This document shows positions 24,327 through 33,560 of a stretch of DNA of 54,711 bases, in pieces (position 1 is the first letter of the stretch; every line of letters starts with the position of its first letter). Made by a program: the position numbers and the translations under genes. The stretch is from Candidatus Binatia bacterium (GTDB lineage Bacteria; Desulfobacterota; Binatia; UBA1149; JAJCZL01), in the NCBI GenBank assembly GCA_028278325.1, contig JANQEO010000231.1, forward strand, positions 1-54,711, in the 5' to 3' direction. The notes beneath the pieces are model-generated. The model ran no database searches. It worked only from the letters and a program-made list of their open reading frames with translations, and had not been told where the DNA came from.

Positions 24327-24965
24327 ATGAAAATGGATAGCGCAATTCGAGAGCTGAACAGCCAACGCATAGCCGGGAAGGCTCCTGAAAGAGCCGACGT
24401 CCGGGGACAAACGCCCTGGTCGCGGCGCAACTTCGCCGGACGTTTGTCGGAGTTTTCCTCCGTGGGCCCGACAGCGGGACTGACCATGGCCTTCGGCTTG
24501 ATTGCCGAGGCCCAACTCGAAGGCGAGCCCGTCGCCTGGATAACGACGCACCGGAGCTCCTTTTTCCCTCCCGATGCCGACGCCGGCGGCGTGGACCTGA
24601 ACGCCCTTGCCGTCATCGCCGTCCCCGACAGCCACAGTGCGGCACGGGTGGCCGATCATCTTACCCGCTCGGGAGGTTTCGGGCTGGTGGTTCTCGATCT
24701 CGGCGCCGACATTACGGTGCCGATGCCGCTGCAAAGCAGGCTTCTCGGTCTGGCCAAGAAGCACGACGCAGCCGTCGTCTGCATCACCGAAAAATCCAGC
24801 GAATCACCTTCGTTGAGTTCATTGATCTCTTTGCGGGCCGAAACCCTACGAACCAAGACCAGCGAGGGCCGCTTCACGTGCAAGGCCGACGTCATCAAGG
24901 ACAAGAAGCAAGGACCGGGTTGGTCACATGTAGAAATTCACAGTGGACCACCTGGCTTGCGTTGA
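24327..24965 (+). CDS. ImuA-type RecA-like protein
   Basis: The 212-residue product occupies the imuA position between lexA and imuB. It has a RecA/SulA-like layout: GLTMAFGLIAEAQLEGEPVAWI, then a strand-helix-strand core GFGLVVLDLGAD and AAVVCITEKS, ending SLRAETLRTKTSEGRF and GPGWSHVEIHSGPPG. A clear Walker A is not seen, as is common in this group. ImuA-type proteins help ImuB and DnaE2 perform translesion synthesis. It starts 9 bases after lexA and overlaps imuB by 23 bases, so it is co-transcribed. The call rests mainly on fold pattern and neighbourhood. Confidence 0.78.
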   Translation: MKMDSAIRELNSQRIAGKAPERADVRGQTPWSRRNFAGRLSEFSSVGPTAGLTMAFGLIAEAQLEGEPVAWITTHRSSFFPPDADAGGVDLNALAVIAVPDSHSAARVADHLTRSGGFGLVVLDLGADITVPMPLQSRLLGLAKKHDAAVVCITEKSSESPSLSSLISLRAETLRTKTSEGRFTCKADVIKDKKQGPGWSHVEIHSGPPGLR

Positions 24966-26442
24966 CCTCCCGGCTTTTCCTTTACAGATACTGCTCAAGG
25001 ATCACCCCGGGTGGAGGTCGTTGCCTGCAGCCGTGGTCACCCAAGACACGCCGCAGGGAACCATCTTGTGGGTCAACGATAGGGCCCGGCGGACACGCAT
25101 CCTTCCCGGCCTACGTTATGCGGCGGGCTTGTCGATCGATTCACGTCTTCGAGCCGGTATCGTTTCCGAAGAACTCGTCGATGAAAGGATCTCGTACATT
25201 GCCAACGGCCTGCGCGCCTTCACGCCTCACGTAGAACCCGCCCGCGGTCTGCCCGGCACCTTTTGGCTCGACGCCTCAGGCCTTCAACACCTTTACCCTT
25301 CCCTCCTGCACTGGGCCGATGCCATACGCATCGAGCTGCGCAAACTCGATTTTCACTCGACGGTGGTCGTCGGCTTCAGCCGTTTCGGCACCTATGCCCT
25401 GGCCAAGGCCTGCAAGGGGACAGTCGTATTCGAAAACGCCGGCCAGGAGAGAAGCGCGGCACGCGAAGTAAAGCTAGAAATGATCGACATCGACCCTGCG
25501 GTTCGCGAGTCACTGCGAAAGCTGGCTGTAACCACGGTAGGCGGCTTTCTCGACTTACCGGCTCCCGCAATCCTCGAGCGCTTCGGACCCCAAGCCTACA
25601 ACCTCTATAAGCTGGCCGCCGGAGAGCGCTGGGTTCCTTTTTCACCGGAGGTACCCGAAGAACCCGTCGAGGAACGCATGATCCTCGACGAGCCGGTTTC
25701 CAACTCCCACGCCCTGCTCTTCCTTATAAAGGAAATACTCGGGCGGCTCTTGAGGCGACTGGCCTCGAGAGCCCAGGCCGCAGCCGAGCTCGTCGTCTCA
25801 CTGAAACTCAGCCGCACCGAAAAACTCGTCGAATCGATCAGGCCGGCATCGCCGACCCTCGATGAAGCCCTGATCCTGGATTTGGTCCGCCTGCGTCTGG
25901 ACGCAATTCGCTTGACATCCGGTGTCATCGAACTCCAGGTCATCATCGGAGGCGTTCCCGCGAGCAAAGAACAACTGCGGCTTTTTTCAGAGAATCCCGG
26001 TCGCGATCTGGAAGCCGCCAACCGAGCCCTGGCGCGGGTGCGCGCCGAGCTGGGCGAAGGCGCGGTGATGAGAGCCGAGCTGCGCGAAGGCCATCTTCCC
26101 GAGGCCAAATTCACCTGGCAGCGACTCGACATACTCTCGGCCGCCAAGCCGCGCAAGGTGCGGATGAAGCCGCTGATCCGCAGGGTCTTTGCCAAACCCC
26201 TGGCGCTGCCCGCCCAGCACAAACACGTGCGCGACGACGGCTGGCTGGTGCGCGGTCTCGAGCACGGCCTCGAACAAGGCGCCGTGGTCGACTCCACCGG
26301 CCCTTACATAGTGTCGGGTGGATGGTGGATCGCTCCCGTCCACCGCGAGTACCACTACGTGCAGACCAAGCGCGGCGATCTGCTCTGGATCTATTTCGAT
26401 CGGCGACGGCGGCGCTGGTTCCTGCACGGCCAGGTCGAGTAA
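24943..26442 (+). CDS. imuB: ImuB, inactive Y-family polymerase-like translesion factor
   Basis: From GTG 24943 the 499-residue product resembles DinB-type polymerases: MDHLACVDLPAFPLQILL, LDASGLQHLYPSLLHWADA, VVVGFSRFGTYALAKA and KLAVTTVGGFLDLPAPAILERFG (a helix-hairpin-helix). The usual catalytic SxDE is replaced by LDASG, so it should not polymerise, as in known ImuB proteins. Those link DnaE2 to the beta clamp. The unusual C-terminus (GDLLWIYFDRRRRRWFLHGQ) is conserved in imuB-cassette proteins. The gene lies within lexA-imuA-imuB-dnaE2 and overlaps its neighbour upstream. Confidence 0.9.
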   Translation: MDHLACVDLPAFPLQILLKDHPGWRSLPAAVVTQDTPQGTILWVNDRARRTRILPGLRYAAGLSIDSRLRAGIVSEELVDERISYIANGLRAFTPHVEPARGLPGTFWLDASGLQHLYPSLLHWADAIRIELRKLDFHSTVVVGFSRFGTYALAKACKGTVVFENAGQERSAAREVKLEMIDIDPAVRESLRKLAVTTVGGFLDLPAPAILERFGPQAYNLYKLAAGERWVPFSPEVPEEPVEERMILDEPVSNSHALLFLIKEILGRLLRRLASRAQAAAELVVSLKLSRTEKLVESIRPASPTLDEALILDLVRLRLDAIRLTSGVIELQVIIGGVPASKEQLRLFSENPGRDLEAANRALARVRAELGEGAVMRAELREGHLPEAKFTWQRLDILSAAKPRKVRMKPLIRRVFAKPLALPAQHKHVRDDGWLVRGLEHGLEQGAVVDSTGPYIVSGGWWIAPVHREYHYVQTKRGDLLWIYFDRRRRRWFLHGQVE

Positions 26443-26469
26443 AGGGCGAGTGAAAAGCGAGCAAGAACG

Positions 26470-29400
26470 ATGACTTCCTACGCCCCTCTCTGGTGCAAGA
26501 GTAATTTTTCTTTCCTCGAAGGCGCCAGCCATCCCGACGAATTGGTGGAAGAATGTTACTACCTGGGGCTGCGTGCCATGGCCCTGACCGACCGTGACGG
26601 CGTCTACGGTTTGGTGCGAGCCCACTTGAAAGCCCTCGAACTGGGCATTCACCTGATCGTCGGCTCTCAGATAACCGTCGACGACGACTCCACCATCGTG
26701 TTGTTGGCCGAGGATCGCGAGGGCTACCGTAACCTGTGCCGATTGATCAGCGCGGGCCGTCTTCGCTCCCCCAAGGGCGAGTGTTCACTGAGCTGGTCTG
26801 AAATCTGCGAGCACTCACAAGGCTTGATCGCCCTTTGGGGAGGCTCGCGTAGCCTCATTACCGCCAAGGCCGAGCCCTTGAGTGTCTCTAAGGCTCTGCG
26901 TGAAGCCTTCGGCGAGCGTCTGTATGCCATGCTCGCCAGACACCGGCGCGCCGCCGAAGTCGAACGTGAAGTGCGCCTGAGAATGCGCGCCGCCAAGTAC
27001 GGGTTGGCCTTGGTAGCCGCCAACGAGGTTCTCTATCACACGCCGGCTCGCCGCCCCCTCCACGATGTTCTGACCTGCATTCGACACGGTAGAACTCTTT
27101 CCAGCGCCGGACGTCTTACGCGCACCAACGCCGAACATGCCCTGAAGAACCTGCACGGCTTTGCCGGCTTGTTCGCCGACCAGCCCGATGCCGTCATGCG
27201 CAGCGAAGAGATCGCCGCGCGCTGCACTTTTTCACTCTCCGAGCTTCGCTATCGTTACCCTTCCGAACGTCTGCCCGACGGCAGGAGCTCGTCTCAATGG
27301 CTACGCGAGCTGACCCTCGAGGGTGCCGCCCGTCGTTATGGCGACGAAATCCCGGCCGCCGTCAACGCCCAACTTGAAAAAGAGCTCGACCTGATCGACC
27401 GCCTCGATTACTGCGGCTACTTCCTGACGATGTGGGAGATCGTGGAGTTTTGCCGTAGCCGCGAAATCCTTTGCCAGGGCCGCGGATCGGCGGCCAACTC
27501 GGCGGTTTGCTATTGCCTTGGAGTGACCGCCATCGACCCCATCCGCATGGATCTTTTGTTCGAGCGTTTTATTTCGGAAGAACGCGCCGAGCCCCCCGAC
27601 ATAGATCTCGACATCGCCCACGAACGCCGCGAGGAAGTCATCCAGTACATGTACCAAAAGTACGGGCGCTCTCATGCCGCCATGGTCGCCAACGTCGTGC
27701 GCTACCGGCCCAAATCGGCCATCCGTGAAGTCGGCAAGGCCTTGGGGCTGCCGGCCACATCCTTGGACAGACTGGCCAAGCTACTTCCCCATTACGGCGA
27801 CATATCCGGTGCCGCCCTCTCCCAAGCCGGCCTCGATCCGGACTCGCCTTCGAGCGGGCACCTGTTTCGGCTCTCCAACGAGATCATCGATTTTCCCCGC
27901 CACCTGTCCATCCATCCGGGAGGCTTTCTACTCGGCCACGAGCCGGTCCACGACCTCGTGCCCATAGAGAACGCTACCATGGCCGAACGCACGGTCATTC
28001 AATGGGACAAAGACGACATCGAAGCTCTCGGCCTTTTCAAAGTCGACCTGCTCGGCCTCGGTGCTTTGACCCAACTCGACATCGCGTTTCGCCTTCTCGA
28101 GAAGCACCGAGGCCTCGAGCTTTCCATGGCGACCATTCCGCCGAGAGACGCCGAGACTTACGAGATGATACAGCGCGCCGACACCATCGGGGTTTTTCAG
28201 ATAGAAAGCCGCGCGCAGATGGCGATGCTGCCGCGTCTCAAACCCCGACATTTCTATGACCTCGTCATCGAGATCAGCATCGTACGGCCCGGCCCCATAA
28301 GCGGAGGCATGGTGCATCCTTATCTGAGACGGCGAAACGGTGAGGAACCCGTAGAATACCCGCATGCATGCCTGCAGCCGGTGCTCGAAAAGACCCTGGG
28401 AATTCCGCTATTTCAGGAACAGGTCATGCGCCTGGCCATAGTGGCCGCCGACTACACGCCGGGCGAAGCCGATCAGTTACGCCGAGACATGGCGGCCTGG
28501 CGGCGTACCGGACGCATAGAAAGGCACCGCGACCGTCTCGTTTCACGCATGCAGGCCAAGGGTATCAAAGCAGAATTTGCGCAGCGGGTATTCGAGCAGA
28601 TCAGAGGCTTTGGCGAGTACGGATTTCCCGAGAGTCATGCGGCGAGCTTCGCGCTGATCGCCTATGCAACTTCGTGGCTGAAGTGCCACTACCCTGCCGA
28701 GTTCATCTGTTCCCTGCTCAATGCTCAGCCGATGGGGTTTTATTCGCCGGCGACCATCGTGGAGGATGCCAAGCGCCATCGAATAGACATGCGAGCGGTG
28801 GATGTATGCGCCAGCCAATGGGACTGCACCCTGGAACCGGATGACACCGACCGTTTTGCCGTGCGCATGGGCTTTCGTTACATAAAAGGCTTTCGCGACA
28901 CCGACGCCGAGACGATCATATCCACACGGCTATCTCGGCCTTTCGTTTCTATCGACGATTTCGCCGACCGCACCAGGCTGAACGAACGTGCACTGACTCT
29001 GCTTGCCGAGGCTGGCGCTTTCGACAGCCTCGACGGCAACCGGCGCAGCGCTCTTTGGGATATCCTCGGTCTTGCCGGACGACGTGAAGCGTCGCTGAAT
29101 CTCACCGTCGCCGAATCATCTCCGGAATTTCGAACCCTCGACGATTTCGAGACCATTTCATGGGACTACCTGTCGTCGTCACACAGCACTCACGGCCATC
29201 CTCTGTCGCCGCTGCGCGCGAGCCTCAACGATCATGGGCTGCCGGATGCCGAGGCGGTATCCGCCATGAACGACGGGGCTAGGATCGATTACGCCGGCAT
29301 GGTCATCGGACGCCAACGCCCGGCCACGGCCAAAGGCGTGGTCTTCATGACCCTGGAAGACGAAACCGGCTTCGTGAATCTGGTCTTGTGGCAAAGCGTG

Positions 29401-29559
29401 TTCGCCAAGTACTCGGTGCTGGCGAAAACCGCTTCGTTTCTAGGGGCTTCCGGGACTCTGCAATCCCAAGACGGGGTCGTCCACCTGGTCGTGGAACGTT
29501 TGTGGCTACCCAAGGTCGGAGCGAGGCCTCAGCCGGCGCCCAGCCGGGACTTCCACTGA
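26470..29559 (+). CDS. dnaE2: Error-prone DNA polymerase DnaE2
   Basis: The 1029-residue C-family polymerase subunit starts [20 protein letters not shown] (PHP domain, about 5-70). It has the polymerase active-site region [31 protein letters not shown] and [14 protein letters not shown], an OB-fold (about 935-1005), and ends with the characteristic SRDFH tail. DnaE2 has no proofreading and drives damage-induced mutagenesis together with ImuA and ImuB. It begins 27 bases after imuB and is the last gene of the lexA unit. Length is normal for the family. Confidence 0.95.
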   Translation: MTSYAPLWCKSNFSFLEGASHPDELVEECYYLGLRAMALTDRDGVYGLVRAHLKALELGIHLIVGSQITVDDDSTIVLLAEDREGYRNLCRLISAGRLRSPKGECSLSWSEICEHSQGLIALWGGSRSLITAKAEPLSVSKALREAFGERLYAMLARHRRAAEVEREVRLRMRAAKYGLALVAANEVLYHTPARRPLHDVLTCIRHGRTLSSAGRLTRTNAEHALKNLHGFAGLFADQPDAVMRSEEIAARCTFSLSELRYRYPSERLPDGRSSSQWLRELTLEGAARRYGDEIPAAVNAQLEKELDLIDRLDYCGYFLTMWEIVEFCRSREILCQGRGSAANSAVCYCLGVTAIDPIRMDLLFERFISEERAEPPDIDLDIAHERREEVIQYMYQKYGRSHAAMVANVVRYRPKSAIREVGKALGLPATSLDRLAKLLPHYGDISGAALSQAGLDPDSPSSGHLFRLSNEIIDFPRHLSIHPGGFLLGHEPVHDLVPIENATMAERTVIQWDKDDIEALGLFKVDLLGLGALTQLDIAFRLLEKHRGLELSMATIPPRDAETYEMIQRADTIGVFQIESRAQMAMLPRLKPRHFYDLVIEISIVRPGPISGGMVHPYLRRRNGEEPVEYPHACLQPVLEKTLGIPLFQEQVMRLAIVAADYTPGEADQLRRDMAAWRRTGRIERHRDRLVSRMQAKGIKAEFAQRVFEQIRGFGEYGFPESHAASFALIAYATSWLKCHYPAEFICSLLNAQPMGFYSPATIVEDAKRHRIDMRAVDVCASQWDCTLEPDDTDRFAVRMGFRYIKGFRDTDAETIISTRLSRPFVSIDDFADRTRLNERALTLLAEAGAFDSLDGNRRSALWDILGLAGRREASLNLTVAESSPEFRTLDDFETISWDYLSSSHSTHGHPLSPLRASLNDHGLPDAEAVSAMNDGARIDYAGMVIGRQRPATAKGVVFMTLEDETGFVNLVLWQSVFAKYSVLAKTASFLGASGTLQSQDGVVHLVVERLWLPKVGARPQPAPSRDFH

Positions 29560-29610
29560 GGCGTTCAACAAGCGATCACCCGCGCCGGTGGAAAATCTAG
29601 AACTACAGAC

Positions 29611-29656
29611 ACCGCCCAGGCAGGCGTTGCGTGCAACCTTGCTCTAGCCGGGCGGT
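29611..29656. terminator. Possible bidirectional hairpin between dnaE2 and the M9 protease gene
   Basis: ACCGCCCAGGC at 29611-29621 can pair with GCCGGGCGGT at 29647-29656, with one bulged base. It lies in the 100-base gap between two convergent stops (29559 and 29661). No U-run follows, so its role as a terminator is uncertain. Confidence 0.35.
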
Positions 29657-29660
29657 AGAT

Positions 29661-32600
29661 TCACGAACAGGTCGGCGTCGCAAGAACCACCTGCATGCCG
29701 ACGGCGTATTGCAAGACGATGAAAGCGTCGGAAGCGCTAACGACTCCGTCGTCGTTGACGTCGCACACGCAGAGCATGCAGATTCCCGTCTGTCCGACCG
29801 CGGCCGAAAGCACATCGAGGGCGTCAGCTGCAGAGATGCTGCCGTCGTCGTTGATATCACCCATGAATAAGGGAGACATCCATGTTACGGCGCTCCCGAG
29901 CAGCTGCTCCCGCGAGTCGGAAACGAGATCGGCAAAAGGGAAGGCCATGAAGGCGACCCTGTAATCCATATCCACGATAGCTACCGCCGTGCCGCTCGAC
30001 GACACAGCGCCTGCCCCGGATGCCGGATCATAGGTTAGAGCAGTGACCGCCGTGCCGATCGGATCTATTTCGCTCTGGTATCCCAGGTTGCCCATCGTGA
30101 GTTCCAACCCTTCCCCGACAACATCAGCGGGAACACCCGAGAGCCCGGGAAGATTTGTACCGTTGTTCACGAACTGAACCTGGACGTAGTCGGTGAACAG
30201 CGGCGTCTGGTCCAGGTTCGATGCCGTATACGCGCCCGAAAGCACGAGACTGCCGCCGGCTTCGAGATAATCGCGAAGCACCTGACGCCGGCTATCGTCA
30301 AGTTGATCAGGGTAACCCGGATGAAAATACCCCACCGCCCATACGACCAAGCCGTCGGCGTAGTTCAAGAGAACCTCCGCCGGAATCTCACCCCGAGTGA
30401 AGGGATCCCAGTAATCGTAGCCGTAACCGAGCGCTTCGAGTGCGTCGGCGTACGCTTCGACATAACCGGTGTTGCCGTCATCGAAGTAGCCGTTTACCAA
30501 CAGCACGCTGGTGGCGGATCCATCCGCCACTTCCGCGGAAAGCTCGGACTCATTACCGGAAGCGTCGGTCGCAGTAACCACGTAATAGTAGTCGACCCCG
30601 GCGCCCACGCTGCCGTCGTTGAATCGGGAGCTCGTGACGCCGCTCTCGTTGATCTTGTCGTAGGGGCCGCCCGAGGTTTCGGAGCGGTAGACGTTATAAG
30701 CGGCAAGGTCGGTCTCGGAATTCGCCGTCCATTCCAGGTACACCGTCCCCGTGCCGCCGTGGGACATCAGCCCAGACGGAGGATCCGGCGCGTTGACGTC
30801 TGAAGCGGTCGCGTTGTAGGGCCCTTCGACCACATAGGTGGCTGTCGCAAAGCTGCCGTTCGAGACCGTATTGCCGAACCACGCGACTGCAGATTCGAGG
30901 TTAGCGCCCAACGGCGTCAATGCTGCGAGTACACCATCCAACTCGGCCTCGTAGGCCTCGTTGACCTGCGCGGATGTCAGCCCTGTCGAAGGAATCGTCA
31001 GCTCGTCGCTGTAGCTGAAGCGGTTCGTCCATACTGCGAAGCTTCCCATGTCGGTGGGCAACTGCTGCATGAGAACGTCGTAGAGCTGATCGGAGTTGTT
31101 TTCGGGTATGACCGCCGGCGTGTAGGTCGTCGGCACGTCCTCGGCAAACAGGCCGGATCCCGCGTTCATGGCGGCGATCTGTGCGCTCAGATATACGTCG
31201 TAATCGCTTTGGAGCTGGGCATCGGCGGCGAACGAAGCATACAAGGCGTCGAGGGTGCCTTTGTCGTTGCTCCGCACTGCATCGAACAGCTCCCGGAGCA
31301 GGCCCGGACGCTGGGAGTCGAGAAACTCGAAGAACATTCCGGCGTAGCGGTAAAACAAGAAGCCGTCGGAGTAGGTGGCTTCGGTTATGTCGGCCACCGT
31401 CAGGCGGGCAGGGTCGGATTCGATCTGTTCGAGGAGCCCTGCACGGGGCAGCACGCCTTCCACGCGCGTGCTGCCGACGAGGAACTCGGCGAGGCCCTCG
31501 TTGTACCAGACCATTCGATCACCGTCGTAGAGGCTGCCGGGATCGCCGAAGCTGCCCGTAATCACGTAGCGGGCGTCGAGGTAGTGAACGTACTCGTGGC
31601 GAAGCAGCTCCTCCAGGGTATAGATGCTCTCCTCAGGGGTGCGATCGTAGGTGAACAAGGTCCCCATGCTCTCGATGAAGATACCGCCGTTGGCCGTACT
31701 CAGGCCGTAGAGAAAAGGCTGGTACAAGCCGTAGTCGGCCGGACTGCCGTAAACGATCAACGTCAGGATCTCATTATCGTCGCCGCTGACCGCGTCCAGG
31801 AACGTGGTCTTACGAAAGAACTGCGACTCGACCTCCTGCATCGCGTCGTAGAGCTCTTCGGCCTTGGCAAGATCGATGGCGGTCTTGAAGATCAGTCGGC
31901 CCTGGTCGAAGACGTATTCGTTAGGCAGAGCGACGGCGGCGACGTCGGCGCGTATCTGATTGACATCGAGAACGCTGCCGTCGGCGAGCTCGGCGCCAAA
32001 AAACCAATCGAGATCGACGAGGGCCCTGAACCATGGCCCCGAGTGCTGCGGAAACAGGGCGAACGCGTTCGAGAGTATTTCGTGGCCGGCCTCGGCGGTC
32101 GCGGCATCGAGATAGACGAAGTGCGAAAGCGCGTAGATGGCGTTCTCGGTGATGCTTTGGGTATCGTCAGTGTAGTCGAGATCCAGAGCAATGGCCTCCA
32201 TGACGTCGATCAGTCCCTGTGGTACGAGCCCGTACCACGGGCTGTCGACGCCGAGCTCTATGTAGTTGTTACCAATCTGACGGGCGATTGTGAACAGACA
32301 ACCGAATGCGATGACACGTTCCTGGTACTCCAAGCCCAAAGCGGGATCGGACTGATACCTTTCGAGCAAGGCCTGGATCGTAGCGATGGCCAGATGGGTG
32401 CCGTTGGTGCTGTCGATGCTGGTCGTCCATTGGGAACGAAGGTCCCCGGCCTCGGCCGACTCGCTGAGCAAGTACGGACTTGCCGCCACTGCCACGAGAG
32501 CCTGCCGAGCGGCGTCGAAGGTCGACTCATCGTAAGTGACCTCGGACTGGTAGAACTCATGGAAGAAGGCGATTTGATAAAAGTACGCAAGGTTGGTGAT

Positions 32601-33095
32601 TGCCACAGCGTTGGCCGCAACATCGGCAGCGAGTGTTTCGATTTCCGCCGCAACGGCAGTGACGTTGGTTGCGGCGATCACCGTGGCCACATCGCCGTCG
32701 AAGCTCCAAAGCGTGCCAAGACATGTGCCGGTGCCGCCGGCCAGCTCATTCACCAAGGCCGCGCCCGACAAAGCGGCGTAGTCGGACGGCGAACAAGCCG
32801 CCGACATTCCGGCCGAATGATCGGGTGGGACTTTCAAAGAGGTCGAAGCTTCGGGAAGCCACGGTACCGCTGACGATTCAGCATGGGGACGTGGCGGAGA
32901 AACCGTCGATGCACGCGCGAGATCGGCGTGTTTCTGAGCGCAATGATGGGGTTCAGGGCTGAGCGAAAGCGGGTCGGGTGTCGATACCATGCGCCCCGAC
33001 GGTGCCAAGCCTGAAACGACGACAGGCGCAGCATGATGCTGCGCCTGAGCTATGGCCGGGACGGCCGCGACGGCCAAGACGGCTATCGCGACCAT
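29661..33095 (-). CDS. Secreted M9-type collagenase with FN3 domain and C-terminal dockerin-like module
   Basis: The 1144-residue product begins with a signal peptide (MVAIAVLAVAAVPAIAQA). The zinc motif HEYVHYLDARYV at about residue 500, followed by WYNEGLAEFLVGSTR (third ligand Glu), matches M9 collagenases. Next are an FN3 domain (APDPPSGLMSHGG... about 800-890), a domain with LLVNGYFDDGNTGYVEAY and YLEAGGSLVLSGAY, and two Ca-loop repeats DINDDGSISAADALDVL and DVNDDGVVSASDAFIVLQ (last 65 residues). It should degrade extracellular protein. The start is 15 bases past the preceding stop; 33161 is an alternative. Confidence 0.85.
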   Translation of the reverse strand: MVAIAVLAVAAVPAIAQAQHHAAPVVVSGLAPSGRMVSTPDPLSLSPEPHHCAQKHADLARASTVSPPRPHAESSAVPWLPEASTSLKVPPDHSAGMSAACSPSDYAALSGAALVNELAGGTGTCLGTLWSFDGDVATVIAATNVTAVAAEIETLAADVAANAVAITNLAYFYQIAFFHEFYQSEVTYDESTFDAARQALVAVAASPYLLSESAEAGDLRSQWTTSIDSTNGTHLAIATIQALLERYQSDPALGLEYQERVIAFGCLFTIARQIGNNYIELGVDSPWYGLVPQGLIDVMEAIALDLDYTDDTQSITENAIYALSHFVYLDAATAEAGHEILSNAFALFPQHSGPWFRALVDLDWFFGAELADGSVLDVNQIRADVAAVALPNEYVFDQGRLIFKTAIDLAKAEELYDAMQEVESQFFRKTTFLDAVSGDDNEILTLIVYGSPADYGLYQPFLYGLSTANGGIFIESMGTLFTYDRTPEESIYTLEELLRHEYVHYLDARYVITGSFGDPGSLYDGDRMVWYNEGLAEFLVGSTRVEGVLPRAGLLEQIESDPARLTVADITEATYSDGFLFYRYAGMFFEFLDSQRPGLLRELFDAVRSNDKGTLDALYASFAADAQLQSDYDVYLSAQIAAMNAGSGLFAEDVPTTYTPAVIPENNSDQLYDVLMQQLPTDMGSFAVWTNRFSYSDELTIPSTGLTSAQVNEAYEAELDGVLAALTPLGANLESAVAWFGNTVSNGSFATATYVVEGPYNATASDVNAPDPPSGLMSHGGTGTVYLEWTANSETDLAAYNVYRSETSGGPYDKINESGVTSSRFNDGSVGAGVDYYYVVTATDASGNESELSAEVADGSATSVLLVNGYFDDGNTGYVEAYADALEALGYGYDYWDPFTRGEIPAEVLLNYADGLVVWAVGYFHPGYPDQLDDSRRQVLRDYLEAGGSLVLSGAYTASNLDQTPLFTDYVQVQFVNNGTNLPGLSGVPADVVGEGLELTMGNLGYQSEIDPIGTAVTALTYDPASGAGAVSSSGTAVAIVDMDYRVAFMAFPFADLVSDSREQLLGSAVTWMSPLFMGDINDDGSISAADALDVLSAAVGQTGICMLCVCDVNDDGVVSASDAFIVLQYAVGMQVVLATPTCS

Positions 33096-33109
33096 CCTTC
33101 CAATAGTAT

Positions 33110-33560
33110 TTACTGCGGTTGGTTGCACTCCTCGAACTGACAGCAGTCGGGTCCGGTGCACTGGCCGTCGCCGCCGCAGTCGGGTCCGCCGCAGCAGTCC
33201 GGGCCGTCACAAATGCCGTCGGGGGCGCAGTCCGGGCCCTGTTCGCAAAGGCCGTGTTCGTGACCGCCGCCGTTGCACTCCTCGGCCTGACAGCAGTCCG
33301 GGCCGGTGCATACACCGTCGCCGCCACAGTCGGGGCCACCGCAGCAGTTCGGGCCGTCACAGAAACCATCAGGAGCACAGTCCGGGCCCTGTTCGCAGAA
33401 GCCCTCTTCGTGACCGCCGCCGCCGTTGCATCCCTCTCCTTGGCAGCAATCGGGTCCGGTGCATACACCGTCGCCGCCGCAGTCGGGACCACCGCAACAG
33501 TTCGGGCCGTCGCAGAAGCCATCAGGGGCACAGTCAGGGCCTTGCTCGCAGATACCTTGG
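33110..33560 (-). repeat. Three tandem cysteine-rich repeats of about 150 bp
   Basis: The last roughly 148 residues of the encoded protein are three copies of a unit (51, 50 and 47 residues) with about ten cysteines each, built on CEQGPDCAPDG, CDGPNCCGGPDCGGDG and CTGPDCCQ. Copies are nearly identical at protein level, pointing to recent tandem duplication. The paired-cysteine spacing suggests a disulfide-stabilised, possibly metal-binding rod. Confidence 0.85.

Noticed and set aside
31209..32873. A 554-codon plus-strand frame
   Set aside because: Antisense to the M9 protease gene, which has a signal peptide and recognisable catalytic motifs; the plus product resembles no family.
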